Assembly (NCBI GenBank): GCA_014237855.1
Contig: JABACD010000007.1
Coordinates: forward strand, 129,399 to 193,398
Length of the DNA: 64,000 bases
DNA from: Planctomycetota bacterium
GTDB taxonomy: Bacteria > Planctomycetota > UBA1135 > GCA-002686595
Direction: 5' to 3'
A program made the position numbers and the translations under genes. The stretch's first letter is position 1; every line of letters starts with the position of its first letter. The notes under the pieces were generated by a model. It worked only from the letters and a program-made list of their open reading frames with translations, ran no database searches and was not told the DNA's origin. This document shows, piece by piece, positions 17,793-30,147 of the stretch.

Positions 17793-17843
17793 TGTCTCGT
17801 CTACTTGGTCGTCACGATCCCAGGAGAGTGCGAGGGACGCTGA

Positions 17844-18833
17844 CTACCAGCGAACCAGGGCTCCGCCCCAGTTGAGGCCGGCCCCAAAGGCACACATCAC
17901 GATCAGCTTGCCCTCTTCGAGGCGCCCCTGCGACTCTGCCTCGCTCAAGGCGATCGGAACGCTGGCCGCACTCGTATTCCCGTACCTGTCGATGTTCACC
18001 ATGATCTTCTCGGCACTGATCCCCAGCTTCTCGGCAGCGGCATCGATGATGCGGGCATTGACCTGGTGCGGCACGAGCAGACCCAGCTCGTCCGCATCAT
18101 GCCCCTCCAGCATCTCACCGACCGTGCGAGCCATGGTCGTCACGGCGAAGCGGTAGACATCTCGGCCCTTGACCCGAATCGCGTGCTCACGAGCCTCCAC
18201 AGTGTCACCCGAGGTCGGCTTTCTGGATCCACCGCCCTCCATCTGGATGAACTCATAACCCGTCCCATCGGAGCCCAGGCTGATCCTCAGGATCTCTCGC
18301 GGTTCACCGGGGCCCTGGGCCTTCAACACGGCCGCACCTGCGCCGTCTCCGAAGAGGATGCAAGAGCCGCGATCCTGCAAGTCGATGAAGCGGGACAGGG
18401 TCTCGGCCCCGATCACCAGTACGTTCTTGCCACGCCCCGATCGAATCAAGGAGTCTCCCACCGACAGGGCCGTGATGAAGCCCGTGCAGGCGGCGTTCAC
18501 ATCGAAGGCACTGGCCTTCGATGCCCCCAGAGCGGCCTGGACCAGCGGCGCACAGGCCGGAAGGAACTGATCGGGAGAGACCGTACCGACAACGATGAGG
18601 TCCAGCTCATCCGGCCCTATTCCCGCGCGTTCGAGCGCCATGCGACCAGCTTCAATGCACATGTCGCTGGTGTTCTCACCCTCGGCAGCGAAGCGGCGTT
18701 CCTTGATCCCGGTCCGCTGCTGAATCCACGCGTCGCTTGTCTCTACGAAATCCTCGAAGTAGGAATTGGGGACGACTCGCTTCGGAACGTAGTGCCCGGT
18801 GCCAGCAATGCCAACGTGTTGTCCTGTACTCAT
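17844..18833 (-). CDS. fabH: 3-oxoacyl-ACP synthase III
   Basis: Initiates type II fatty acid synthesis by condensing acyl-CoA with malonyl-ACP. Catalytic Cys in VNAACTGFITAL, His in VPHQVNARI and Asn in YGNTSAASVP form the complete triad. ATG at 18833 (MSTGQHVGIAGTGHYVP) is chosen because AGGAG sits 8 nt upstream and the conserved N-terminus begins there; the frame stays open 40 codons further upstream, and those codons are Ala/Pro-rich and probably untranslated. Confidence 0.96.
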   Translation of the reverse strand: MSTGQHVGIAGTGHYVPKRVVPNSYFEDFVETSDAWIQQRTGIKERRFAAEGENTSDMCIEAGRMALERAGIGPDELDLIVVGTVSPDQFLPACAPLVQAALGASKASAFDVNAACTGFITALSVGDSLIRSGRGKNVLVIGAETLSRFIDLQDRGSCILFGDGAGAAVLKAQGPGEPREILRISLGSDGTGYEFIQMEGGGSRKPTSGDTVEAREHAIRVKGRDVYRFAVTTMARTVGEMLEGHDADELGLLVPHQVNARIIDAAAEKLGISAEKIMVNIDRYGNTSAASVPIALSEAESQGRLEEGKLIVMCAFGAGLNWGGALVRW

Positions 18834-19012
18834 GCCAGCGCTCCTGCTTTCATCGAGTCGATCGTTCTTGGCTGGGTAACTGGAGATTGCGAGCCCAGCG
18901 GCCCGACATGGGAGAACGCCCTCCGCAGCTGCGGCGGGGGCGAGTGCGAGCATGGGCTAACACGGCCCCTCGATCAAGCGTCCACGCAGGCACCTCCAAT
19001 ACGATCCGTGGC

Positions 19013-20050
19013 TCAGCCCAGGGGACCCCCGCCGGGCTCGGTGATCACCTCACCGGCCTGAGAGACTCGGGAGATGATCGCTTCATTCACCCCTGCGTCC
19101 AGGTTCCTTGCCGCCAGGGCGAGGGCATTGGCCACCGCCACCTCATCGGAACGTCCATGCCCGACGACCACGGCCCCGTTAACTCCCAGCAGCAGGGCGC
19201 CTCCGTATTCCGCATAGTCGATCTTCTTCTTGACGCTATTGAGGACTTCTCCACCCCACTCGACCCCGTGGCTCTTCAGCTCCCCCAGCACGAGCCCGAG
19301 CATGAACCCGGAGAACCCCTCCAGGAGCTTGAGCACGACGTTGCCGGTGAAACCGTCCATGACCACCACATCTGCGGCGCCGTGAAAGAGCACATTGCCC
19401 TCCACATTGCCCACGTAGTTGAGCGAGGTCGAGCGCAGGATGGCGCCTGTCTCCTTGAGCAGATCCGTGCCCTTGGAGTCCTCCTCACCGATATTCAGGA
19501 GTCCGACCCGGGGACCCTCGGTCTTCAGGCAAACCCTTGCGTAGGCAGACCCCATCAGGCCGTACTGCACCAGGTGCTCCGGCTTGGGCGCAATATTGGC
19601 GCCCATATCGAGGAGGGTGAGTTTCTGGGAGCCGAGCTGAAAGGTGACGGCGATGCCTGGCCGCTTCACCCCCGGGAGGGTACCCAGACCGAGGGTGGCC
19701 ACCGCTACCAGGGCCCCGGTATTTCCCATGGAGACCACCGCGCCAGCAGCCTGCTCCTTGACACACTGCACTGCGATCGAGATCGAGGAATCACGCTTCT
19801 GCCGGAGCGCCGTCGCCGGCGCGTCATCCATCTCCACGACCTGTGAGGCGTGTCTTATCTCGAAGCCAGGATTACCGCCCTCGGCCTCCAGCCCTTCGCG
19901 GATGACCCTCTCGTCACCGACCAACAGGACCCGTTCGGGGGCCAGGGGTGTCTGAGCCTGCTCGGAGCAAGCACGCAGCGCGCCCCGTAAGAGAGCCTGC
20001 GGGGCGTTGTCTCCCCCCATGACGTCGAGGGCAATTCGCATGTCATCCAT
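19013..20050 (-). CDS. plsX: Phosphate acyltransferase
   Basis: Converts acyl-ACP to acyl-phosphate for phospholipid synthesis, linking the Fas cluster to membrane lipids. Family motifs visible: RIALDVMGGDNAPQ at the N-terminus, VSMGNTGALVA, and the C-terminal GGALLLGVNGAVVVGHGRSD. About 345 residues from ATG 20050; a nearby ATG three codons later (MRIALDVMGG) is equally possible, and neither has a clear ribosome-binding site. Located between rpmF and fabH in the canonical order. Confidence 0.95.
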   Translation of the reverse strand: MDDMRIALDVMGGDNAPQALLRGALRACSEQAQTPLAPERVLLVGDERVIREGLEAEGGNPGFEIRHASQVVEMDDAPATALRQKRDSSISIAVQCVKEQAAGAVVSMGNTGALVAVATLGLGTLPGVKRPGIAVTFQLGSQKLTLLDMGANIAPKPEHLVQYGLMGSAYARVCLKTEGPRVGLLNIGEEDSKGTDLLKETGAILRSTSLNYVGNVEGNVLFHGAADVVVMDGFTGNVVLKLLEGFSGFMLGLVLGELKSHGVEWGGEVLNSVKKKIDYAEYGGALLLGVNGAVVVGHGRSDEVAVANALALAARNLDAGVNEAIISRVSQAGEVITEPGGGPLG

Positions 20051-20113
20051 GTGGGGTGGGCTTGCGCAACCGCGCAGGCGCTCACCACGGGTGAGCAACG
20101 CGGCGAACAGTGA

Positions 20114-20317
20114 CTAGAATTCGTCCTTCTGAAGGATGTCGGTGCCCTTGGCACCACCCTTGTCGAAACCGTAGTAGCCGCAGCTATCGCAGACGCAGTG
20201 CTGACGAACGGCCGAGCCACAGCGTGCGCAGTGGTTGGGAGCATGAACCGTCACGGCCAGGTGGGAGCGACGGATGCGCTTCTTGTGCTTGGAGATGCGA
20301 CGCTTGGGATGTGCCAT
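20114..20317 (-). CDS. rpmF: 50S ribosomal protein L32
   Basis: 67-residue ribosomal protein. The N-terminus MAHPKRRISKHKKRIRRSH is the basic tail, followed by a zinc ribbon CARC...CVCDSC with four cysteines, so this is the zinc-binding (C+) form. It leads the conserved rpmF-plsX-fab arrangement. The 233-nt gap to alaS upstream shows no other feature I recognise. Confidence 0.97.
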   Translation of the reverse strand: MAHPKRRISKHKKRIRRSHLAVTVHAPNHCARCGSAVRQHCVCDSCGYYGFDKGGAKGTDILQKDEF

Positions 20318-20550
20318 GGAAGTGCTGGCCGCTGAAGGGCGGCAAGGAGTGGATGTTCGTACCAGCGGGCCGCTCAGAGTGGGCCCCGAGTCGTGAGAAT
20401 CCCCTGCCCTCGTCGAGAGCAGGAATTGCCCCTGGGAAGCCCGAGAGGCTAGCCCTCCAACCGCGGAGTGTCAACGTATCGGGGGCACTCCAGTACCTAT
20501 TCCTGGCGTTTCAGAGAGGTGGGCCCCATTCCAAGGCCTGGCGAGGCACC

Positions 20551-23244
<2,694 letters not shown>

Positions 23245-23418
23245 CGAGTTGGGCCCGACATGGGAGGCAATCAGTGGACGGGCACGGTGCAGCAGCGCCC
23301 AGAAACGAAGGGCACCCCGCAGAGCCGTGGTCTGGAAACCAACGACCCTCCGAGGCGCAGAGTATAGGGCTCCCGAGTGCGGGGTCCGAGTCCCTGGCCC
23401 TCCGGATAGAGGACGGAC

Positions 23419-24624
23419 TCAGGACTTGCCAGCGGCAGCCGGCGCCTTGCGCTTGGCTGAAGCCGTGGCGGGCTGGGCTGAACTCTGCCCCTCCTCACCG
23501 GCCCGACTCGCAGCCTTGGCCGCAGTCTCCGCCTCCCGGGCCTCCTCAGCAGCGGCCTTCTCCTCGGCATCCTTGCCACGAATCCAGCCGTCCAGAGCAT
23601 CTGCCAGATCAGGATTATCGATCAGGAAACGGCGGGCTCGCTCCTGCCCTTGCCCCAGGCGAATTTCCCCTTCAGTGGGGTGCTTGAGCGAGTACCAGGT
23701 CCCAGATCGATTCACGAAGCCGGAGCTCATCCCCATGTCCAGTAGCTCGCCTTCCTTGCTGATTCCACGGTTGAACATGATGTCGAACTCAACCTTGCGG
23801 AAGGGCGGAGCCACCTTGTTCTTGACCACCGTCACCTTGGTGCGGTTGCCCACGGTGATGTCACCTTCCTTGATCTGCCCGATACGCCGAATATCAAGCC
23901 GTACTGAGGAATAGAACTTCAATGCACGGCCGCCGGTCGTTGTTTCGGGACTACCGAACATGACACCGATCTTCTCTCGGATCTGATTGATGAAGATCAC
24001 CATGCAATCAGACTTGGAGATGGCACCAGTCAGCTTGCGCAGGGCCTGGCTCATGAGGCGTGCGTGCAGCCCCACGAAGCTATCCCCCATCTCACCCTCG
24101 ATCTCAGCCCTCGGAACAAGGGCCGCCACGGAGTCCACCACGACCACGTCCACGGCGTTTGAACGCACCAGTGTCTCGACAATCTCGAGCGCCTGTTCGC
24201 CTGTGTCCGGCTGACTGACCAGCAGATCATCGAGCTTGACCCCGAGCTTGCGGGCATAGGCCGGGTCCAGGGCGTGCTCGGCATCGACGAAGGCGCAGAT
24301 GCCGCCTTCCTTCTGGGCGTTGGCCACCACATGCAAGGTCAGCGTGGTCTTGCCGGAACTCTCCGGGCCGTAAATCTCGACCACCCGCCCCTTGGGCAGG
24401 CCATTCCCTCCAAGTCCCTGATCCAGGGCGATCGAACCGGTGCTGATGCACTCGATGCTGCGCCCCAGAACGGCCTCGTCACCCAGCCGCATGATCGCTC
24501 CTTTTCCGTAGGACCGTTCAATGTCGCCGAGGGCGGCATCAAGGGCCTTGAGCTTGGCGGCGGGAGCCAGGGGAGCATTGCTATCGCTCTTCGTGGAGGT
24601 GCTCGATTTCGATCGACTTGCCAT
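23419..24624 (-). CDS. recA: Recombinase A
   Basis: Strand-exchange ATPase of homologous recombination and SOS co-protease. Walker A is GPESSGKTT, Walker B region [24 protein letters not shown], and DNA-loop residues [10 protein letters not shown] and [20 protein letters not shown] are present. The C-terminus has an unusually long Ala/Glu/Lys-rich tail of about 60 residues ([19 protein letters not shown] ... [13 protein letters not shown]). ATG at 24624 (MASRSKSS) is chosen because homology starts shortly after; the frame is open 31 codons upstream. About 401 residues. Confidence 0.97.
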   Translation of the reverse strand: MASRSKSSTSTKSDSNAPLAPAAKLKALDAALGDIERSYGKGAIMRLGDEAVLGRSIECISTGSIALDQGLGGNGLPKGRVVEIYGPESSGKTTLTLHVVANAQKEGGICAFVDAEHALDPAYARKLGVKLDDLLVSQPDTGEQALEIVETLVRSNAVDVVVVDSVAALVPRAEIEGEMGDSFVGLHARLMSQALRKLTGAISKSDCMVIFINQIREKIGVMFGSPETTTGGRALKFYSSVRLDIRRIGQIKEGDITVGNRTKVTVVKNKVAPPFRKVEFDIMFNRGISKEGELLDMGMSSGFVNRSGTWYSLKHPTEGEIRLGQGQERARRFLIDNPDLADALDGWIRGKDAEEKAAAEEAREAETAAKAASRAGEEGQSSAQPATASAKRKAPAAAGKS

Positions 24625-24757
24625 GATCTTCTTGCAGAATTGGTTGGTCAGCGGGGCGCCATCGGAAGACTGGAACCCGTTTCTTAGGGAGCTGGCCAGG
24701 GATTGCGTTGGGGCCACCCCAGGCCTTCGGAGCCGATCCTAGCCCTCGACCCTCCCG

Positions 24758-24784
24758 GAACAAGAGAGCGTTCGGCCTTTGTTC
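24758..24784 (-). promoter_or_regulatory. Possible SOS/LexA operator cluster upstream of recA
   Basis: On the recA strand the spacing is GAAC-N7-GAAC-N8-GTTC, about 135-160 nt upstream of the recA ATG. GTTC-N7-GTTC is the direct-repeat form known for alphaproteobacterial LexA, and GAAC/GTTC half-sites are used widely. No LexA gene is in the window, so this is a motif match only. Confidence 0.3.
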
Positions 24785-24886
24785 GGGTACTCCCCCAAAC
24801 ACTTATCGGTCAGTAGGTTAGGGACGGCAGGCAGCTCCCCTGGTCACCCCTTTTCCGGCCCTTGTCGTCCCTTGTGCCCGTGACGC

Positions 24887-25786
24887 TCAGACCGTCACGA
24901 TCCCCAGCAGGTCGTCATACCGGCCTGCCAGCTCGTCCTGGCTACGACTGGCCAAGGGCCCGATACCGAAACCCTCGACACAAAAGGAAGCGGTCACGGT
25001 CCCGTGAAGCATGGCCTTGCGAAGCACCTCAGGCTCGGCGCTGCTCATGGAACTGACATAGCCCATGAAACCACCGGCGAAGGAGTCCCCCGCTCCCGTG
25101 GGGTCGACCACGTTCTGCACTGGATAGGCGGGCAGGGAGAAGTGGACGTCAGACCCCATCATGAAAGCACCGTGCTCTCCCTTCTTCAGCACCACCAGTC
25201 TGGGGCCCATGCCGAGCACCGCGCTTGCCGCACGAATCAAGTTGGACTCGCCGGTCAGCATGCGAGCCTCCTCGTCGTTGAGCACGATGGCGTCGATCCG
25301 ACGCAAGAGGGCTTCGAGATCAGCCCGCGCAATCTCGATCCACAGGTTCATGGTATCGGCCATCACGAACTCCGGATGCTCCACCTGCTCCAGAGCCTTG
25401 AGCTGCACCACAGGGGCTGCATTCGCCAGGAAGACGTACTTCGAGTCACGGAAGCTCTGGGGAACCTTGGGATCAAAGTGCTCGAGCACATTCAACCTGG
25501 TGAAGGTCGTGTGGCGCGTGTTCCAGTCGGGCTCATAGCGCCCTCCCCAGCGAAAGGTATCGCCCTTGGCGACCTCGACTCCAGTGACATCCACACCTGC
25601 CGTACGCAGCTGAGCGAGGTCGTTCTCCTCGAAGTCCTCTCCCACCACCCCAACCAGCCGCGGTGGCACGAAGTGGCTGGCAGCAACGGCAAAGTAGGTC
25701 GCGGAACCGCCCAGGACACCCTCGCGGGTGTCATGCGCTGTCTCGATGTCGTCGTAGGCAAGGGTGCCGATGACAAGCAGGCTCAT
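24887..25786 (-). CDS. PfkB-family carbohydrate/nucleoside kinase
   Basis: Ribokinase-like sugar or nucleoside kinase. N-terminal GGSATYFAVAASHF provides the substrate-side di-Gly block, and the C-terminal signature VVDPTGAGDSFAGGFMGYVSS holds the catalytic Asp and anion hole. The IVLNDEEARMLTG motif is the standard PfkB N-E-E block. 299 residues. Substrate is undetermined; the overall pattern is closest to adenosine/sugar kinases of the PfkB branch. It is followed on the same strand by a flippase-like membrane protein and a lipoprotein, so the three may form an operon with a cell-envelope role. Confidence 0.9.
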   Translation of the reverse strand: MSLLVIGTLAYDDIETAHDTREGVLGGSATYFAVAASHFVPPRLVGVVGEDFEENDLAQLRTAGVDVTGVEVAKGDTFRWGGRYEPDWNTRHTTFTRLNVLEHFDPKVPQSFRDSKYVFLANAAPVVQLKALEQVEHPEFVMADTMNLWIEIARADLEALLRRIDAIVLNDEEARMLTGESNLIRAASAVLGMGPRLVVLKKGEHGAFMMGSDVHFSLPAYPVQNVVDPTGAGDSFAGGFMGYVSSMSSAEPEVLRKAMLHGTVTASFCVEGFGIGPLASRSQDELAGRYDDLLGIVTV

Positions 25787-25868
25787 GGTGCTGGTCGGTT
25801 GAGGTGCAGGAGGAGATCGCGGGCATGAAAACCGCTGTAGGGCGGCAGGTCAACCGGAAACGGAGCCC

Positions 25869-27062
25869 TCAAGGCTGTTCCTCCAGCTCTTCTCGACTCA
25901 GTCGAGCGGTTCCGGGCCAGAGCATGAACACACCACCTGCCAGCCCGAGCGCCACCGTGCAGAGCCGGTAGGTCACGCTGATGGCCACTCCCAGGGAAAC
26001 CGCCGAGCCAACCAGCTTGAAGAGGGTTCCAAAAGCTGCCTCGCCTACCCCCCAACCGCCCGGTGAGAGCGGCAGGGCCGTGATCAGGTTGGCCACGGCC
26101 ACGACGCCGACCAGGGTCTCGAAGTCCAGGGAAGAGCCGAAGGCCTGGCTGATCGCGTAGGTGGCCGCAATGACCGACAGGTGGTTCCCAAAGGAGAGCA
26201 GCACGGAGACCACCAGCTCGATTCCATGTCCGCGATACAGCAAGGCGGCGTGTTCGAGCTTCTTGATCCGTTCAGCCTGCGGTAGCCGGGAGATCAGGCT
26301 GTCCATCCGCATCACCCTGCGAGGGCCTGGAAGGAGCACGAGCACCATGGCGGTTGAGAGTAACCCAAAGGCTGCTGCACTGGGCAGACGCAGGACGTCG
26401 AAGCCCTCCCCGGTCATCCAGATGACCCCGCAAGCGAGCAGGACCAGGGACCAGAGCCCGACCAGGCGATCGATCACCACGCTGGCCAGCGCATCCGCTC
26501 GTCGACCGGGATTCTCCCTCACCACCATCAGCGCCTTCGGAAGGTCGCCGCCGGTAATTCCGGGCAGGACGAGATTGAAGAACAGCCCCAGGCACGAGAG
26601 CCGCAGGGTATTCCACCAGCTGCTCTGGCAGCCGGCCAGATGCAGGATCCGCCACCAGCGCGTGACTCCAAAGGCCAGCCCAAGGAGCAACCCGGCGAAG
26701 GCTGCCACCAACCCCTGTGCCTCCAGATCCAGGAAGACCCGTGGCATGCCCGGCCGCCACTCGAAGCCAGCCTGGTCCTGAGCGCGCCGCTCGACATCCA
26801 GCCGAGCTCCGCCACGCACTGCGTCCTGAACCACAGCGGGCCAGCCCCCCCCGACATCCGCCAGAGGATCGAATTCGAAGGTCACCTGCTGCTCGCGCCA
26901 CCCCCCATGAATGGTGCCCTCCACCTCCAACAGGGTGCTCGAGTCGCTCGGTTCGATCACGTAGACCAGGGTGTCCGACCAGGGCAGCCCACTCGCCACC
27001 CACGCCAGCAGCGCGATGGCCAGCAATGACTTGAGGAGAGTACGGCCCGAGCCTGACTTCAC
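25869..27062 (-). CDS. Flippase-like membrane protein (LPG synthase TM domain)
   Basis: Polytopic inner-membrane protein of the UPF0104/AglD/lysylphosphatidylglycerol-synthase TM family. After an N-terminal helix (LLKSLLAIALLAWVASGLPW) comes a ~70-residue extracytoplasmic segment, then seven or more helices with the family marks LGLFFNLVLPGITGGDLPKAL and TALPLSPGGWGVGEAAFGTLF. Such proteins are thought to move lipid-linked substrates. It has no C-terminal LPG-synthase catalytic domain. Its start overlaps the upstream lipoprotein stop by 4 nt. Confidence 0.85.
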   Translation of the reverse strand: MKSGSGRTLLKSLLAIALLAWVASGLPWSDTLVYVIEPSDSSTLLEVEGTIHGGWREQQVTFEFDPLADVGGGWPAVVQDAVRGGARLDVERRAQDQAGFEWRPGMPRVFLDLEAQGLVAAFAGLLLGLAFGVTRWWRILHLAGCQSSWWNTLRLSCLGLFFNLVLPGITGGDLPKALMVVRENPGRRADALASVVIDRLVGLWSLVLLACGVIWMTGEGFDVLRLPSAAAFGLLSTAMVLVLLPGPRRVMRMDSLISRLPQAERIKKLEHAALLYRGHGIELVVSVLLSFGNHLSVIAATYAISQAFGSSLDFETLVGVVAVANLITALPLSPGGWGVGEAAFGTLFKLVGSAVSLGVAISVTYRLCTVALGLAGGVFMLWPGTARLSREELEEQP

Positions 27063-28297
27063 GCGTCCGGGTCCTCGCTCTCCTTGGCAGCGTCACGGAT
27101 CGGCGGCAGCCCCTCGCGCTCACGCCGCTGCTCGATCCTCTGGTAGTACCACTCCTCCCAGTCCTCCTCTCTCAGGGAGTCGGGTCCATTCGTCGTGCGC
27201 TCAAGCGCCTGCATCGCCTTGACCCGAACTGGGCCGTCCAGGTCTTCCACGGCAATGCCCACCAGCAGGTCATACCAGCCCTCCTTGACCAGCTCATAGC
27301 GCTCGGTCGAGAGCCCCGCGAAGGACTCGGGAAAGCCGTAGATCGAGAGCAGGTCAAGAATCCTGAAGACGAGCACCTCGTCCCGCTCTGCTCCCGCCAG
27401 CCTCTCCTCCTCGAGCACCGACATGAAGCGCGCCAGCATGTCCACACCACCCGCCTCCACGCAGGCCGTCACACAGGCCGCACGTACCAGGCTGGCCGAG
27501 CCCGAAGAATCGGTGAGAGCCCGCGCCAGGCTGAACTCGATCGTGCGACGCTCGAAGTCCTCGATCAGGGCGACCAGGGCCATGTGGCTGGCAGAGTCTT
27601 TTGGGGCTCCAGCAAGCAGCCCCGCCAGGGCGACGAGGGTCCTCCTGCTACCGTTGAGATCAAAGGTCGTGGCTCGAATGTTATCGAGCTTCTCCTGGAA
27701 GGCCGCCTGCCCTCCCAACCCCTCGCGGACAACTCGCCAGCTGGAGATCAGGTCCGCGAGCAACGCGGCCGTCTGTTCGGCATCGGCCCTGGGAGCATCG
27801 AGCGGAAGGCTGACAGGGCCTTCAATAGCAAGGCCCACGGCCAGCGGCCCCAACCCCAGGCAGGCCCGCTCCCGCGACAGGTTTGATGGATCCTCATCGA
27901 TGATCCGAGCGCACCAGGCCACCTGCAGTGCGGAGAGGCGAGGGTTGTCGCTGGAGTCGAACTCGAGCAGCTCGTCGAGCAGCTCGAGACACTGCGTGCT
28001 CGGGCTCCTCAGCTGCTGCGGAGCCTTCTCATCTCCCGAATTACCCGGCTCACCGATGGTGATGCCACCGATCGTTCTGCGGTTACGCCCCAACACGTAC
28101 TCCAGATCACCCACGAAGACGACCGTGTAGTGGTGGCCCGTCCGTGGCGTGTGCAGGCGATCCAGGTTCTCCAGACGCGTGTCAGGAAGATCGTAGAAGT
28201 CCAGCTCGATGAGGCGCTGGGTAGCCTCACAGGAGCCGAGAATCGTGGGGAGCAGAACGCCAACCAGCGCCCCACCGAGTTGCTTGGGCAGATTCAC
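27059..28297 (-). CDS. Lipoprotein with HEAT-like helical repeats
   Basis: Exported lipoprotein of 412 residues: signal sequence MNLPKQLGGALVGVLLPTILGSC with Cys at position 23. The body is helical, with paired-helix repeats (AALLADLISSWRVV, TLVALAGLLAGAP, HMALVALIEDFERRTIEFSLARALTD, VLVFRILDLLSIYGFP, AVEDLDGPVRVKAMQALERT) resembling HEAT/ARM repeats. It probably acts as a periplasmic or outer-membrane scaffold. The C-terminus is charged and acidic. First gene of the three-gene set with the flippase-like and PfkB genes. Confidence 0.72.
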   Translation of the reverse strand: MNLPKQLGGALVGVLLPTILGSCEATQRLIELDFYDLPDTRLENLDRLHTPRTGHHYTVVFVGDLEYVLGRNRRTIGGITIGEPGNSGDEKAPQQLRSPSTQCLELLDELLEFDSSDNPRLSALQVAWCARIIDEDPSNLSRERACLGLGPLAVGLAIEGPVSLPLDAPRADAEQTAALLADLISSWRVVREGLGGQAAFQEKLDNIRATTFDLNGSRRTLVALAGLLAGAPKDSASHMALVALIEDFERRTIEFSLARALTDSSGSASLVRAACVTACVEAGGVDMLARFMSVLEEERLAGAERDEVLVFRILDLLSIYGFPESFAGLSTERYELVKEGWYDLLVGIAVEDLDGPVRVKAMQALERTTNGPDSLREEDWEEWYYQRIEQRREREGLPPIRDAAKESEDPDA

Positions 28298-28512
28298 CGG
28301 GGCAGTCTAGGGTGACCAGCCTGCGATAGCGACCGGCTGTCCGTGGAGCTTAAGAAGTAAGGTGCCGTGGGCCTCTTGAGCGTGACGGATCTGCCTTCCG
28401 AAAGGGGTCCTGTCTTCTCCAGTCCTACCCTCTCTGATCGGGGACCGTCCTCCGGGGGTGAGGTAACCTCCGGAGGTTGGAAGGCCGCCAGGGCTGGAGC
28501 ATCCAGGCTGGC

Positions 28513-29397
28513 TCAGGTCCAGCGCCGCAGGCTTGCGATGAGCTGGATCGGGAGGAATAGCAGCGCACCGGCAACCACGACGGCCGGCCCCAAGGGCCAG
28601 TCGAGCTCAAACGAGATCGACAGCCCTAACCCGGCCGACACGACCCCCAAGCTCGAGGCCAGCACGAAGAAGCCTGTCATGGAGCGTGCGAGGCTGCGCG
28701 CTGCGAAGGGCGGGATGACCAGCAGGCCGAACAGGAGCACCGGCCCGACGGTCATGACGCCCGTGGCAATGGTAGCGCCGGTGATGACCTGCAGGAGAAG
28801 CTCCCATCCCATCACACGCTTGCCCAGCACAACGGCGGACTCGCGGTCGTAGCTCACAAGGACGAGGTCTCGATGGAAGATCACGATCACCACCAGCACG
28901 ACCCCCAGGACCGCGGCCAGGGTGTCGAACTCGTGCAGGCCAATGGCCAGGATCTCTCCTCGCAGGAGCTCGTGAACGTAGATGTCCCCCACGGGTGAAG
29001 AGTGGACGAAGAGAATCGTCAGGGCGCTGGCAAGCGCAAAGCCCGCCGCCACTCGGGCTGTCTCTGTCCCGCGGCCGCGTCCCGGAAGCAGGGCCGCGAG
29101 CGCGCCGAAGGTGAACAAGCTGGCCCAGAACAAGTGGTAGTTCAAGCCGATGTGCTCACCAGCGGCGAGGTCCGAGCTCTGAATCCCGACCCCCATGTAC
29201 TCCTGCCACCAGGGCAGGATCGCAAAGCCGAAGGCCACCCCCGTCGCGGCGAACTGCGGCAGGGCGATGCCGTAGAAGCCAGTGCGCCGCACGAGCAGGA
29301 AGGTCCCGACGAGGGGACAGACCAGTCCCGCGATCAGCGTCGCCGCGATGGCGAAACCAAAGAAGTCGAACATCTCTGTCCAGGTGAGTCCGTCCAT
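28513..29397 (-). CDS. Zinc/manganese-type ABC transporter permease
   Basis: Inner-membrane permease of the metal cluster-9 family (ZnuB/MntB/TroC type), 294 residues with about eight helices. The family motif GFYGIALPQFAATGVAFG is at residues ~40-58, and the EAA-like FGLLVIPPFAARSLARSM occurs near residue 225. ATG is 3 nt from the upstream ATPase stop. The 215-nt stretch downstream contains a CCTCCGG/CCGGAGG hairpin (about 28451-28477) that could terminate the operon. Confidence 0.93.
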   Translation of the reverse strand: MDGLTWTEMFDFFGFAIAATLIAGLVCPLVGTFLLVRRTGFYGIALPQFAATGVAFGFAILPWWQEYMGVGIQSSDLAAGEHIGLNYHLFWASLFTFGALAALLPGRGRGTETARVAAGFALASALTILFVHSSPVGDIYVHELLRGEILAIGLHEFDTLAAVLGVVLVVIVIFHRDLVLVSYDRESAVVLGKRVMGWELLLQVITGATIATGVMTVGPVLLFGLLVIPPFAARSLARSMTGFFVLASSLGVVSAGLGLSISFELDWPLGPAVVVAGALLFLPIQLIASLRRWT

Positions 29398-29400
29398 GCC

Positions 29401-30147
29401 TCAGATCTCCAGAGACGGTCGCGACTCGCCGTAAAGCTCGTCCAACCGCTTGGGTTCAAGGAGTTCTGCGGAGGCGCCTCGCACGACGCGACTGTCCTTG
29501 ACCACGAGGACCTCGGGGGCGAGCTCGCGCACCTGGTCGAGCTGGTGCGCGACGATCAATACCGCCATTCCGCGCTCGCGGTTCATGGCGGCGATCAGTT
29601 CAAGCACCTCTCGAGCAGCGGAGCGGTCCACACCCGCCGTCGGCTCGTCGAGCATGAGCAGCTCGGGCTCGGTCATCAGGGCCCGGGCAATCAAGACCCG
29701 CTGACGCTGCCCACCCGAGAGGGCTGCAAAGGGCTCCTGGGATGCCGAGGCCAGCCCAACGGCGTCCAGGCAAGTGGCCACACGCTCGCGCTCCTCCTCC
29801 CCTGGAGAGCGCCACCAGCGACGCCAGCCATCGATCCGGCCGTATCCCCCCATGTGCACGATCTCCTGCACGCTCAGCGGATAGACCGCGTCGAGTTCCT
29901 CCCGCTGAGGAACGTAGCCCACCGCTCCACGGCAGCGATGCAACCGTCCGGAGAGCGGCGGGAGTAGCCCGAGGAGACCTCGGAACAGGGTCGTCTTCCC
30001 GGCACCGTTGGGACCAACGATGCCGAGCAACTCGCCGGGGCCGACCTCGAGGTCGACCCCGGCGATAACAGCCACGCCGCCATACCCAAAGCTCGCGCCT
30101 TCCGCACGCAGCAAGGGCCTCGATCCGGCGGGCTCGGCGAGGCTCAA
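29401..30147 (-). CDS. Zinc/manganese-type ABC transporter ATPase
   Basis: ABC ATPase energising the adjacent permease. Walker A GPNGAGKTT, Q-loop VGYVPQREELD, signature LSGGQRQRVLIARAL, Walker B LLMLDEPTAGVD and H-loop IVAHQLDQV are all intact. 248 residues. The start overlaps the substrate-binding-protein stop by 4 nt, so the two are coupled. The C-terminal 30 residues extend past the ABC core as in ZnuC/MntA homologues. Confidence 0.95.
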   Translation of the reverse strand: MSLAEPAGSRPLLRAEGASFGYGGVAVIAGVDLEVGPGELLGIVGPNGAGKTTLFRGLLGLLPPLSGRLHRCRGAVGYVPQREELDAVYPLSVQEIVHMGGYGRIDGWRRWWRSPGEEERERVATCLDAVGLASASQEPFAALSGGQRQRVLIARALMTEPELLMLDEPTAGVDRSAAREVLELIAAMNRERGMAVLIVAHQLDQVRELAPEVLVVKDSRVVRGASAELLEPKRLDELYGESRPSLEI

